Assembly (NCBI RefSeq): GCF_000283155.1
Contig: NW_004454180.1
Location: 19,938,344 to 20,002,343 of the forward strand
From: Ceratotherium simum simum
Taxonomy: Eukaryota; Chordata; Mammalia; Perissodactyla; Rhinocerotidae
DNA: 64,000 nucleotides
Direction of reading: 5' to 3'
Shown: positions 34,211 through 46,027 of the stretch, one piece after another
Position numbering within the stretch: the first letter of the stretch is position 1
Layout of the letters: the number at the start of each line of letters is the position of its first letter
Program-made: the position numbers and the translations under genes
Notes under the pieces: model-generated
What the model saw: the letters and a program-made list of their open reading frames with translations, nothing else
The model's database searches: none
Told to the model about the DNA's origin: nothing

Positions 34211-37200
34211 ATTGTTTGTGAGAGCAGATGCACGAGCAATAAAACGAAGAGATGATCTTCCTTTCTCTGCACAGACTGTACAGCAGGGCTTCCATGCCAG
34301 GGTAACAACCTTCAATGTTTTGGGGGCTGCCTGAGGGCCGAGGACTTTAACAGTGCTGGCCCCATTGAGAGAAGCAGCTGGATTGTCCCCTGGGGGGGCT
34401 GCATTCCCTGAAAGTGCCCAGACTTGGAAGGGAGATGGGGCTTCCTCCCACAGGGGAATGTGGGAGGCCTGTGCCTTGTTCACATGTGGCGGGACGTGGC
34501 ACACTATGGGGATATCCGCGGAGGCTGGACAGGAGGTTCTAGCGATTCTCTCAGATTTAGAAAAATAAAGTTAGGACATTTCTTGCCACTCTGTCCTGAG
34601 TGCAATGGACGTTTGTGTCTGTTGTACTTGGGTAATCAAAATGTTAAAGAACAGAAAGATTGGGTGGGGGTGCTGTGCCTTGGCTCTGGAGGGGCAAGAC
34701 TGGCCTAAGGCCCCTGATCAGTGCCCTGTGTGGAGTGTGAGCCCAGGAGGGAGTGAGGGGGACCCCCATTGCCCATGGATCTTTGGCCCCAGAATCCAGG
34801 AGCCCTATTGCTGAAGGAGGCCCTGACATCTAGATTTTGACAGACCTGAACTTGGAGCTGTTGTAGACTCATTTCCGGGCCAGATGTGAATGCCAGACAA
34901 TCAGCTTGTGCTCCCGGACCTGGTCCCTGCCTGAGAGGCATGTGCCAGAGGAGGGTAGGTACCAGGCAGTGACCAGCAAGAATGCGTGCCTCTATCTCTG
35001 AATCCAATCTGGTGGGGAGCCAAGGGCTGTGTGCCAGCCCTGCTCCACCCTGCTCAGCTCCGGGGCCTGGCCAGCTGGAGCTTCCTGGGACAGGGTGAGC
35101 CACCAGAGGTTATCCAGCCAGGGACTTGGGCCATTGGTGGGGCCTTCAGAATGCTCCGTCTGTGAAAGTGTCCTATTGCCATGGCTGCAGTGACTTTGGT
35201 CTCCTCTGATGACAGCTGCACAGGAAGCAAGCCAGCTCCAAGGCCCCAGCTCTGTAGTTCCCAACTTCACCAAAAGCAGGGCTATAGTGAGGGAAGGAGC
35301 AAGGATGGTGCAGGGGACTCAGTGAACTTCTGCATGACCCTAATCCCTCAGATGGGCTCTCCCCTCTGAGCACACCCCGCACTTTCCCACCTGCTCTGTA
35401 TTGTTCATTACAATAATCCCTATCACGAGAAACAGGCTCAGGGAGGCTATGTGACTTGCACAGGGTCACACAGAGTTGGTGTCTTATCCAGGTCTCCTGA
35501 GTCCCAAGTCCAGGGCTTTGGCCACTGGACATGATCCAGCCACTCATCCAGACACAGCAGCTCTCACTTCACTAAAGTGTAGGAGCTGGAGGCGGGGCGG
35601 TGCGCTGTCCCAGCCAGGGAAGACGTGGCCCTCACTTCAAGCCTGGCCTCAGCTGCATCGCCAAAAGCGTAGCCTAGACCTGGGGCTGGACCCAAGAGCA
35701 TAGTTTTTGTTTTGTGTGTTTGTGTTGTTTTGTTTTCCCTCACAGTTTTATAGGACTTGGAACCTAGTGTACTTCACGGCAGCAGCTCCCTCTGCCAGGG
35801 CCATCAGTGCAGCCTCCACCTGGGAGGCACACGGGAGTGAACACTGAAGTCCTCCATGAGCACACAGGAGGCCTGGGTCATGGGGAACCGGGAGGGAGGG
35901 AGACCCCTGAGTGCTGAGGATCCACGCGGACCTGAAGGAGAAGTGGGGCTGCTTTCTGCCTCTGGAGGCATTGCTCGGGGCAGCAACAACCAGTCCCTGG
36001 TTCACAGACAGCGCGGCTCCTTCATCCTACCCCCTGGCCCTGGCCCTGCCCTGGGCCCACACCTGGTGCCCAGAGGGCTCAGCACAGCATTGTCCCCGGC
36101 TGCAGGCACCCATGGGAGAAGGCGGAGAGACAGGCAGCTCTGCCGAGGCCTGAACTCTGCTCAGCTCCCCCTTTACCTTCTCGGCACCTCTTCTCCCCCA
36201 CCGTACACCCTTTTCTCAAAGGAGGGCAACCGCCACACCATTCCCGATCCTCTGGAACTTTCCTAGCCAGTGGCATTTTCCTAATGAAGCCAGGGGCTGT
36301 GGTTTGGTTTAATGATTCACGATTTTTAGGCTGAACCAAGAGCTTTACAAAGCAGGTCACTGGGTTTAACTTCATCAGACTCCAGACCTCACTGATTGCG
36401 GTTTCATGCAGTTTGCTCTGGACAGATGCTGTCTCAGCCACAACGAAACCGTGGGATGAGGAGAGCAGACCGGCTGCTGAGGTAAGAAGAAATCTCCACC
36501 AGGACCAATTTGTAGGCAGTGATCTCAATCTCTGGCCTGTGCCCTGCCCACCAGCTCTGAATGCTCGGCCTCTGACTCGACTGCTGGGGCTCTGCGGCGT
36601 CTCTCACAGGCCCTGGCTTGGCGGCTGCGGGGTTTGGCCCTGCTGGCTCTCCGGGGCCTGTGGGCACTCTAGTCATCGTGGGCCTGCGGTATCTTGCAGG
36701 TTCACTGCCCACAACCTCCAGAAGACTGTTGTGGGGCCTGTCTTCCTGGGAAACAATTCTTGCCAGGCCTCTCCCTGGTCCCCCAATAACCCTGAGGTGA
36801 GGACACATCCTAGGACACTGCGGGGGTGACCAGCTTTAGGGGCATGCAGGCAGTGGAGGAAGCTGAGGAAGCCCTGGATGGAGACCAATGTTGACTCACT
36901 GGGTGACCACGGCCAGATCATCGCTGGTCCCCATCCAAAAACAGGGTGAGGAGGCTGGAGGGCCCTTCAGGGCTGCCAGTTTGTGGTTCTAGGAAAACTC
37001 TTTGGGTGTTTTATTTCTCCAGCCCCCTCTGCCTGTTTGCTGGGGCACTTAAGACAGGACTCAAGGACAGAAACAAAGGTCTTCTTTGTCAATCCAGGAA
37101 ACCAGGGAGGGGAGGGTGGAAGGAAGGGCAGCCCCTGGCAGTCCTGAGGCACCCCCAGAGGCACGGCCCAGGGTCCAAGAGGAACTAGGCTTTTGCTGCA

Positions 37201-37815
37201 AGCCTTCCTGGAAGGCCCTATTGCTTTTCCTTCTTCAATCTGCCTCACCACCTGGACTGATGCTGCAGAAACACAAAGTTCAGCTCATAAAGTGAAACAC
37301 AAAACGTGTCCCAAGGGTCTCTGGTGGCCTAGCTCCTGCTTTCTCTCAACCACTGCTGGAGACAGACAGCAGGGGGACATCACAGCATCAGCCTCCCACT
37401 GTGCCCTGGGAGTGGTCCAGGGCTGAGCATCTGTGCTGAAATGTCAGCCTCCTGCTCAATCCCCCGGCTGGTAGCCACCAGAGGGCCACTCTTTTCAAGG
37501 GGACTTGGTGCTCAGGTGCCAGCTGCAATTTACAAAAGAGGAGAGGGACCCACTGGGGCTTCAGGGCTCTGGGACAAGGCCACTGTACTTACCTGGAAGG
37601 CAGTAATCATCTGAGCGGCCACAGCCTCTCCCACAGGTGCTCACAGCACTCTCTGGTTCACAAAGCACTTCCATAACTGGTCCTCTTGCTCACGACAGCT
37701 TTGGGAGGTGACTGGCCTGACGGCAGAGTGTAAAGGGTATGGACTTTAGGGCCAGATAAATTTGGGCTCAAAGACCTGGCTTCACCACATAGCCATGGTG
37801 GGACATTGGGCAAGT
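34211..37815. other. Intergenic, mostly unassigned
   Basis: One antisense MIR piece (35395-35530) can be named. The rest is GC-moderate unique-looking sequence with many short overlapping frames on both strands, none with a recognisable domain. Confidence 0.6.
35395..35530 (-). repeat. MIR SINE relic, antisense
   Basis: 'aggctcagggaggctatgtgac', 'ttgcacagggtcacacagagttgg' (in form) and 'ccagggctttggccactgga' match the reversed MIR consensus. Confidence 0.65.
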
Positions 37816-38870
37816 TACCTTTTTTCCAGACGGATATCCATTGATCCCGGCACCATTTACTGAAAAGGCTGTCCTTTCCCCACTGCTCTGCAGTGCCACT
37901 TTTGTCATGAAGCAAACGTCCATACCTGTGAGGGTTTGTTCCTGGACTCTATGCTGGTTCATTGCTCATCTATCCTTGTGCCAGACCACACTGTCTTAAT
38001 TAGCGTACCTTTCAAATCAGTCTTGTTCTTTTTTTTCATGAGTGTCTTGGCTGTTCTTGGCTCTCGAATTTCCATACGAATTTTATAACCAGCTTGTCAA
38101 TTTCCACCAAAAAGCAACCACCACCATCACCCCACTTGTTGAGATTCTAATAGGGATGATGATGAGTCTATTGATCACTGTAAGGAGACTTGGTATCCTT
38201 AAAACATTGTGCCTTCAAGCTATAAATATGATATAATCCTCTTTTGGTTTAGATCTTCTTTAATCTATACTTAGGATTCTTAAGCATTTTTATTATTTTT
38301 TCCTAGGTATTTGATATATTTATACTGTTGTAAATAATAGCCTTTTAAAATTTACTTTCCTGTTATTGCTGGTATATGGAAACACAACCGATTTTTGTGT
38401 ATTGACCTTGCCATTCTATAACCTTGCTAATTAATTCTAATAATTTTCTACATTCTTTTGGATTTTCTGTGTATACTATCCTATCATCTGCAAATGATGT
38501 TTCTTCTTTTCCAATCCTTACGGCTTTTATTTCTTGCCTTACTGTGCTGTCTAGGACCTCCATTACAATGTGGAATAAAAGTAGTAGAGGTCGGCATTTT
38601 TGCTTATTCTAAATCTAGATATGTAAAGGAAAACCTTTACTATTTCACCATTAAGAATGATATTTGATGTAGTTTTATGTAGTTATTCCTTGTCATATTA
38701 AGAAAATTCTCTTCTGTCCCTTGTTTGCTAAGAGTTTTCTGTTTTTTAAAAACACTGGAAAGTATTCATAGAGTAAACACACACAAACACACCCACATAC
38801 ATGACAGATATCACTAATAGTACACAGTGTTCGTTTCCTCTTGGAGATTGGATTTAGGCTCAGAATCCTT

Positions 38871-39467
38871 CTTTTTTTTTTTTTTTTTGTGAGGAAGATC
38901 AGCCCTGAGCTAACATCTGTTGCCAATCCTCCTCTTTTTTGCCGAGGAAGACTNNNNNNNNNNNNNNNNNNNNNNNNNNNNNNNNNNNNNNNNNNNNNNN
39001 NNNNNNNNNNNNNNNNNNNNNNNNNNNNNNNNNNNNNNNNNNNNNNNNNNNNNNNNNNNNNNNNNNNNNNNNNNNNNNNNNNNNNNNNNNNNNNNNNNNN
39101 NNNNNNNNNNNNNNNNNNNNNNNNNNNNNNNNNNNNNNNNNNNNNNNNNNNNNNNNNNNNNNNNNNNNNNNNNNNNNNNNNNNNNNNNNNNNNGAGCTAA
39201 CATCCATGCCCATCCTCCTCTTTTTGCTGAGGAAGACCGGCCCTGAGCTAACATCTATTGCCAATCCTCCTCCTTTTTTCCCTTTTTCTCCCCAAAGCCC
39301 CAGTAGATAGTTGTTATGTCATAGTTGCACATCCTTCTAGTTGCTGTATGTGGGACGCCACCTCAGCATGGCCAGACAAGCGGTGCATCAGTGCACGCCC
39401 GGGATCGGAACCTGGACCGCCAGTAGCGGAGTGCGCGCACTTAACCGCTAAGCCATGGGGCCGGCCC
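38871..39467 (-). mobile_element. ERE-type composite SINE(s), antisense, containing an assembly gap
   Basis: From the left: T-run, one reversed tail module, a 240-N gap, then two more modules, 'ccccaaagccccagtagatag', 'gttgctgtatgtgggacgcc', and the reversed head ending 'ccatggggccggccc'. At least three copies of the ~52-bp module flank or border the gap. It could be one SINE with an expanded module or two adjacent SINEs. Confidence 0.88.
38954..39193. other. Assembly gap, 240 N
   Basis: A run of 240 N's inside a SINE tail. Unlike the 100-N gap, its length suggests an estimated size. The flanks are both pieces of the same ~52-bp repeated module. Confidence 0.97.
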
Positions 39468-40130
39468 TTAAATGCTTTTTTAACATCTATTAAAATGATC
39501 ATATGATTTTTCTCCCATATTCTTTTAATAAGGTCAATTGCTTGGATTGGTTTTCAAATATTAAACCAACTTTGCATTCCTAGAATAGAACCAATTTAGT
39601 TATTATCTATTAACCTTCTTATGTACTGCAAGATTTGGTTGGCTAATCTGTTGTTTAGGATTTTTGCATTTACGTTTGTGAGTGAGATTGGCAGTTAATT
39701 TTCCTTCTCATAATATCCTCGTGAGGTTTTCATATCTCTGAAGGAGTTATTTTTCCTTTTTCTTTCAATCTTATAAGTCTGTTCAAAGAAAAAAATTTTA
39801 GTTTTGATCCTCTCTATTTTATTTCCATTTCTTTAATTTCCGATCTAATTTTTTAGATTTCCTTCCTTCTACTTTATTTGGGTTTGTGTTTCTTCTAATG
39901 CTTTGAGATTAAAGCTTAGCTCTTGATATATATTTAAATACATTGACTTAAAGCTATAAATTTCCCTCTAAGCACATATTTGACTGCATTCTATAATTTT
40001 ATGTGTCATGTTTATTGCTATTGAGATTCTATTTTGAATTTTTTTCTAATTTCAATTTTGATTTTTTTTCTTTCATCCAATGGTCACATAGAAATATATA
40101 TTTTAAATGTCCTATCATATGTGAGTTTTC

Positions 40131-40325
40131 TTCTTCTTCTTCTTTTTTTTTTTGTGAGGAAGATCAGCCCTGAGTTAATATCCATGCCCATCTTCCTCCA
40201 CTTTATGTGGGACACCACCACAGAATGGCCTGACAAGCAGTGTGTGGGTGTGTGCCCGGGGTTCTGAACCTGAGCCACCAGCAGCACAGTGCGCGCACTT
40301 AACCACTCCGCCACAGGGCCAGCCC
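40131..40325 (-). mobile_element. ERE-type SINE, antisense, short form
   Basis: A CTT/T-rich tail is followed by a single reversed module (gagttaatatccatgcccatc), 'ttatgtgggacaccaccac' and the head end 'gccacagggccagcccc'. Flanks tgtgagttttc on both sides are an exact target-site duplication. Confidence 0.92.
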
Positions 40326-41649
40326 CTGTGAGTTTTCAAATTATTGTGTTTTTTTTGTTGTTGCTGTTGTTGTTATTGGCTTTCCAGCTCAATTGCACTG
40401 TAAGCAGAAAGCATCCTCAGTATATCGGTCCTTTGAAATTTGTTGAGACTTGTTTTGTGGCCCAGCATATGGTCAACTTTTGCAAGTGCTCTTGTATGCA
40501 TGAAAAGACAGTGTAGCCAGAATTTGGGGGGACAGCATTCTGTGTATGCCCATTAGATCAAATATGCTAATTGTATTGTTTAAATCTTTTATAATTGTAA
40601 TGAATTTTTAAAAGAATCTTCTATATCATTTACTTGTTAAAAATCTTCCACTATGTGCACTTCTGTGGTTATTCTCATAGTTCTATTGTTTCATACTTTT
40701 TATGTTTTGAGGCTATGTTATTAGGGGCTTACAAATTTAGAATTGTTATATCTTCTTGGCTTAAAGCTTTTGCCTTAAAGTCAACTTTGTCTAAGCATTA
40801 GATAGTGGTGATTGTTGCATAATCTTGTGAATATACTGAAAAAAAATCATCGAATTGTACACTCTAAAAGGTATGAGAAAATCTGCTTTCTCTGATATTA
40901 ATATAGCTACATCAGCTTTCTTTTGGTTAGTCTTCCCATTCTATATTTTTCTATCCTTTTATATTTTTCTATATCCTTATGTTTTACCTGTGTCTCTTGT
41001 AAACAGCATATAGTTGTTTGTTTTTTAAACCCAGTCTAACAATCTTTGTATTTTAACTGGAGAATTTTTTCCATTTACATTCAAAGTAATTATTTATATA
41101 TTTCAATCTAAATCTATCATTTTAAGTGCTTTCTGTCTCATATGCTCTATATTCCTTTTTCTCTCCTTTCTTGACTTATTTTTGAATTGATTATGTATTT
41201 TTAAATTTTCTGCTTCTACTCTCTATTTACTTGGAAATTATGCATTCTTTTACTATTCTTTTAGTGGTCATTGCAGGGATTACCATACTCATCCTTGATT
41301 TATTAAAGTCTAATAGGCATTTACTGTCTTCCAGGACAACGCAAGAACCTTGGAACACTTTCACCCCACTTACTCCTTCTTAACTTCTCTGTTACTGTTG
41401 TCATGCATTTTAATTTCACATATATTTGAAACCTCATAAGAAATTATTATTATTACTGTTTTACACAGTCAGGATCAACTTGAGTTTATCCACATATTTA
41501 CCATTTTCATTGCTCTTCATTCTTTTCTGCATTTTCAAGCTTCCATCTGGAATCATTTTCCTTTTGCCTGAACAATATCTTCAGTGTGGCTCAACTGCTG
41601 ACAGATTTTCTCATTTTTTGTTTGTCTGAAAATAGCTTTATTTCACCCA

Positions 41650-41985
41650 CATTCTTTTTTGATAAAATGTTTAGAATGGAAAATTTCAAACAAATGCAAA
41701 AGTAGAGAGACTGGTATAATGAACCTCTGTACCCATCATTTAACTTCAATGATTACCAGCACCTACTCAACTTCTTCCACTCCACCCATCCTCACCCAGT
41801 CTCAGATTATTTTGAAGCAAACACCTGACCTCATAATATTTCATCTTTAAATATTTCCATGTCTATCAGTAAAAGGTACATTTTTAAAACACAAAGACAA
41901 TAATTAAAAATAACAATTCCTTAATATCAAATATTCAGTCAGTGTTCAAATTTGTCCAATTGTTTCATATGTTTTTATTTATAAT
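41650..41985. repeat. LINE-like relic, family unsure
   Basis: 'gaacctctgtacccatcatttaacttcaa' in form, 'agattattttgaagcaaacacc' and 'gtgttcaaatttgtccaattgt' are phrases common in old mammalian L1-related 3' sequence. The copy is on the + strand if that reading is right. Confidence 0.4.
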
Positions 41986-42088
41986 TTTTTTGAATCAGAA
42001 TCCTGTCTTTCTTCTTGAAGGATATTTTCACTGGATATAGAATTGAATTTGACAGTTATTTTCTTTCAGTGCTTTTATTTATTATTAT

Positions 42089-42310
42089 TATTTTTTTTTT
42101 TTTTTTAAAGATTTTATTTATTTTATTTTTTCCCCCCAAAGCCCCAGTAGATAGTTGCATGTCATAGCTGCACACCCTTCTAGTTGCTGTATGTGGGACT
42201 CGGCCTCAGGATGGATGGAGAAGTGGTGCCTCGATGCGCACCCGGGATCCGAACCTGGGCTGCCAGCATCGCAGCGCGTGCACTTAACCACCAAACCACA
42301 GGGCCAGCCC
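42089..42310 (-). mobile_element. ERE-type SINE, antisense
   Basis: A T-run and 'aaagattttatttatttta' are followed by 'ccccaaagccccagtagatagttg', 'ggactcggcctcagg' and the head end 'accacagggccagccc'. Target-site duplication tctttcagtgctttta occurs on both sides. Confidence 0.95.
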
Positions 42311-42466
42311 AGTCTTTCAGTGCTTTTAAAATATAATTCTGTTGTCTACTGGTTTCCATTGTTTCTTATGAGAAGTTTCATATTAGTTTAATTGTTGCTT
42401 TCTTTTTTTTTTTTTTTTAAGGTAACGTGTCCTTTTTTCTCTGGATGCTTTTAAGAGTTTCTCTTT

Positions 42467-42786
42467 GGAGCCGGCCCTGTGGCTTAGTGGTTAAGTGCAC
42501 ACGCTCCGCTACTGGCGGCCTGGGTTCGGATCCCGGGCGTGCACCGATGCACCTCTTCTCCAGCCATGCTGAGGCGGTGTCCCACATACAGCAACTAGAA
42601 GGATGTGCAGCTACAACATGCAACTATCTACTGGGGCTTTGGGGAAAAAAAGAGGAGGATTGGAAATAGATGTTAGCTCAGAGCCGGTCTTCCTCAGCAA
42701 AAAGAGGAGGATTAGCATGGATGTTAGCTCAGGGCTGATCTTTCTCACACAAAAAAAATAATAATAAATAATAAATAAATAAATAC
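42467..42786 (+). mobile_element. ERE-type composite SINE
   Basis: Head 'gagccggccctgtggcttag', B box 'ggttcggatcccggg', 'catacagcaactagaagg', 'ctactggggctttgggg', two tail modules and an (AATA)n tail. Flanks agtttctcttt and attttctcttt support the target site. It lies 157 bp from the previous SINE in opposite orientation. Confidence 0.94.
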
Positions 42787-43904
42787 AAAGATTTTCTCTT
42801 TGTCACTGGTTTGGAGCAGCTTTGCTATGATGTGGCTAGGTGTGGATTTCTTTTTATTTATCCTATTTGGATTTCCAGGACTTCTTGAATCTCTGGCTTG
42901 ATGCCTTTCTTCCGTTTTGGAAAGTTTTCAGCCATTAACCCTTCAAGTTTTGCTTCTTTCTCGTTCTCTGTCTCTTCTGTCTTTCTGGAATTTGAATTAC
43001 TCAAGTGTTAGATCTTTTCATCATACCCTTTATGAATTGTTCCTTTCGTCTGTATTTTCCATACTTTTGTCTCTCTGCACTTATTTCTGGTTATTTTTTT
43101 ATGACTTATTTTCCAATTCATGAATTCTCTCTTTAGCTTGTCAAATGACCTGGTAGAGCTATCCATGATTTCTTGCTATTGATTATTGTATTTTTAGTTC
43201 TTAAATTTCCATTTAGTTCTTTTTTTATTGTTCCCATCTGTCTGTTGAAAATTTCAATTTTGCTTTTGAACATGGTAAACACAGTTACTTTAAAGTCTGT
43301 GTCTTCTAATTCCAATATTTGGAGCCCCTATGGAGTTGTTTCTATTGTCTATATTTTTTCTGGTTTTCATTTAAACTCTATTGTCTGTATGTGGGCCATC
43401 GTATTTGCAAAACACAATGCAAAATATTGTTTATAGCAATAATTTGAGGCCTAATTAGTCTTCCTCCAGAAAGGATTTAAGTTTGCTTCTGTCAGGCTCT
43501 TGGGAGTCCCTGGCAATCCAGAACTACTTTATTCCAATTTCAAGGATTGAGATGATTTGAAGCTGATCCCTATGAGTGGCCTGTTTACTTCTAATTCACC
43601 CTTACTTCCAAGGTTCAGCCTTTCAGTATCTTAACCCAAGGGAGGTTCATCGGGGCCATCCCTAAACTCCAATCCCTGTCCTTCTAGTCAAAAAAGCCAT
43701 CTAACTCTTGGTTATCCATTCTGGCACTGACAAAAAAAAAAAAAACCCAGAGAAAAAGTGGTCCCAAACACCAATTTATCATCTTTTTACAAAAAGCAGA
43801 TTTGTTTTATATTTTCCAGTTGACTTCAGTAGGAGGGCTGGGCAAAATTGCAAGAAGTGAAACTCTACTTAACCTTCTGAGCCTCAGTTTTCTCAAGATG
43901 AAGA

Positions 43905-44115
43905 CCTAGGTGTGCTCATCGGATTTGGCAACATGGAAGTCATCAGTGACCTTGACACGAGCAGGCTTTGTGGAATGGTAGAGATGAAAGTCAGTTAGGT
44001 TAGGAGTGAATGGGGTGAGGGCATAGAAAAAGCATTTTGGGGGCAACTCTTTCTAGAAACTTGGCTATGAAGGAAAGCAGAGAAATGAGGTGGGAGATGA
44101 AGAGGGATAATGTGG
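43905..44115 (+). repeat. Possible ancient dispersed repeat, family not named
   Basis: 'atttggcaacatggaagtcatcagtgacc' (in form) and 'aggaaagcagagaaatgagg' are recognisable phrases of a common mammalian repeat. I cannot name it reliably. Confidence 0.45.
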
Positions 44116-45094
44116 GTCAGAGAAGAATTTTAAGAGCCAGAGATACCAGAGCATGTTTGTATGCTGATGGGAATGCTTATGATGATGTATATATTTGCCA
44201 TTCTCATGACAGGTATATTGCATACTCCTATGACAGGTAATTAGCAAGTTTGCTTTCTAGGTCTGCCTCATAGTGGTGTTTCAATTAGCATGAGTCAAAG
44301 CCCATGGGCTCTGCCACTCCTGAGTCCCAGCTCTAGCCAGCTTTTCTTATCATATCCATAGTCATTTTCATTTCTTCCTCTACTCACTCCTACATCATCC
44401 CTGGCCCTAGACTAGGCCCCATCCCCTTTTACCTGATCTGATGCTCCTGACTGGGGTTCCTACCATTAGGTCACCAGTTTCCAGCCCTTTCTACAGGAAA
44501 CCACCTGAGCCATTCATATTTATTACATGCCGGCACTATTCTAGGTGTTGGGAGCTCTACAGTGCAAATTTAAACATGTTACTCTCCTACTTAGTAATAG
44601 CTCTTGGCTCCCCATTTTCCTCTGGCCGAAGCCTTAATTCCCACCTGTCTCTCCAGCCTCACCCCTCTCACCCTTGTTCCTTTTCTCCAGGGGGCTGCCA
44701 TGTGGGGTAAGGTTGGCCTGTCAGGGAAAGAGAGGCTTCGGTTGGGGGAGGTGGGGGCTCTGGGCGCCAGAGCTTGTCTGCCCAGCCTGGGCCACCTGTC
44801 CCCGGGCTACCCTGTGCCTCGGGAGGCTCTGTTTCCCTTGGCTGGGAGCCCCTGGTGCAGCATTTGAGTGAGAACTCAGTTCCAGGGAGACAAAGGTGGG
44901 AGCAGACAGCCTGGACTGCTAAGCCAGGGCGGGGCTGTGCCAGCGCCTTTGTTTCTAACTCGGGAGAGGTTTCGGGTTTCTGGCTTTTTTTCTAAGCACT
45001 GAGGATGTGCCACGTGGGCACCACAGTAGCCAGAGTCAACAAGAAAAATAATACCCCGGGGGGAAAACCTACTCCCTTAAGTCACAGGACTGTG

Positions 45095-45356
45095 GTGGGT
45101 GTGTGTGTCAGAGTTTCCATGTTGGTCATGTGATTCTATGTCTCTATCTATGTATTTCATGTCTGTGTATGTGCATGTCCCTGTGTCCCTGTGTGTGTAC
45201 CTGTCTGTGCTGTATGCTGAGGGGAAGGGGGGGTCTGTACTGTGTCCTGTACCCGTGAATTACTGTACGGCTGCCTGTGCTCTGTGCCGCTGCATGTCTG
45301 CACATGTTTCTGTATCCTATGTCTGTGTGTGTCTGATATGTTTGCATGTGTTTCAA
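45095..45356 (+). repeat. Degenerate TG-rich low-complexity tract
   Basis: Interspersed TGTG, TGTC and ATGT words run for about 260 bp just before the solo LTR. No coding sense is seen in the Cys/Val/Ser-rich frames across it. Confidence 0.7.
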
Positions 45357-45400
45357 AGCCTACATGTTTATAGGTATTTAGCCCCCAAATTCCATGACTT

Positions 45401-46027
45401 TGTGGGAGATCAAAATTTGGCCACCCTGAAATATGTCTCTTTACCTTGATTATTTTCTCTGACGGACATTTGACTCCACTAACTGCCTAAAGGAATTTAA
45501 CTCTGGGTTTGGACAGACTGGCAGGGTCCTCACTAAGCCCATTATTTTCAAAGTTCTGTTTACCAAATATTTACATTTGTAAAGGTATCTCCCTCTGTGT
45601 AGTGGGAAGAGTGGGGGATGACCTTATCTGTGAAAACTCTTATCAGGACGGAAGAAGAAGACTTAAATGTACATACTCTTGATTACTATAATTCCTGTCT
45701 CCAGCCACATTCTCTATAGGTGGTCCTGCAAAGCACTGTCTGACAAACACTTACATTTCCCTCTCCATGTAAATTGTCTTCTTCCCCTCTGAAATCCCAA
45801 AACACCACCCACCCCCAACATCCTCCTTTGTCTTTAGCTGAAGATGGTATTTAAGACGAGAATCTCTGCCATTGTGTTGAGAAACTCAGTGTCCCTGGTT
45901 TCTCCCATGTATATATGTTATTAAACTTGGTATTATTTTCTCCTGCTAACCTGTCTTGTTAATTATTTGGCCAGCCATAAGAACCTGAAGGGAAAGGGCA
46001 GAGGGAGATTCTCCCTCTTCCCCCACA
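45401..46027 (+). mobile_element. Solo LTR of an ERV1-type endogenous retrovirus
   Basis: The 627-bp unit begins TGTGGG and ends CCCACA, a perfect 6-bp terminal inverted repeat, and is flanked by the exact 4-bp duplication ACTT (45397-45400 and 46028-46031). Four-bp duplications are usual for gammaretrovirus-like ERV1. Near the 3' part are 'tatttaagacg', 'actcagtgtccctgg', an ATTAAA polyadenylation signal (near 45921) and 'ggccagccataagaacctg', an R-U5 layout for a + strand LTR. No gag, pol or env follows, so it is solo. Confidence 0.82.

Larger units (their letters stand above)
37825..41645 (-). mobile_element. Antisense L1 ORF2 region, interrupted by SINEs and a gap
   Basis: On the minus strand, 38563-38363 encodes an L1 reverse-transcriptase stretch with RQEIKAVRIGKEE followed by a FADD-like SFADDRIVYTENP, the catalytic YADD/FADD region of ORF2. 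The + strand text at 39470-41100 ('ggatttttgcatttacg', 'ttgttgagacttgttttgtgg', 'ttccatttacattcaaagtaat') is the reverse complement of more 5' ORF2 sequence. Frames are broken everywhere. The copy is long dead and is split by SINEs at about 38871-39467 and 40131-40325. Confidence 0.88.
41990..43435 (-). repeat. Old L1/HAL1-like relic, antisense, cut by two SINEs
   Basis: 'tttcactggatatagaattg', 'ctctggatgctttt', 'tgctatgatgtggctagg' and 'ggaaagttttcagccatta' on the + strand are typical of antisense old L1 or HAL1 sequence. The tract resumes after each SINE (42089-42310 and 42467-42786) without loss. Confidence 0.6.

Noticed and set aside
38363..38563. Reverse-transcriptase-like peptide with a FADD motif
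   Set aside because: As a gene: it is a short remnant of L1 ORF2 in a long-dead antisense copy with broken frames. It is annotated as part of the L1.
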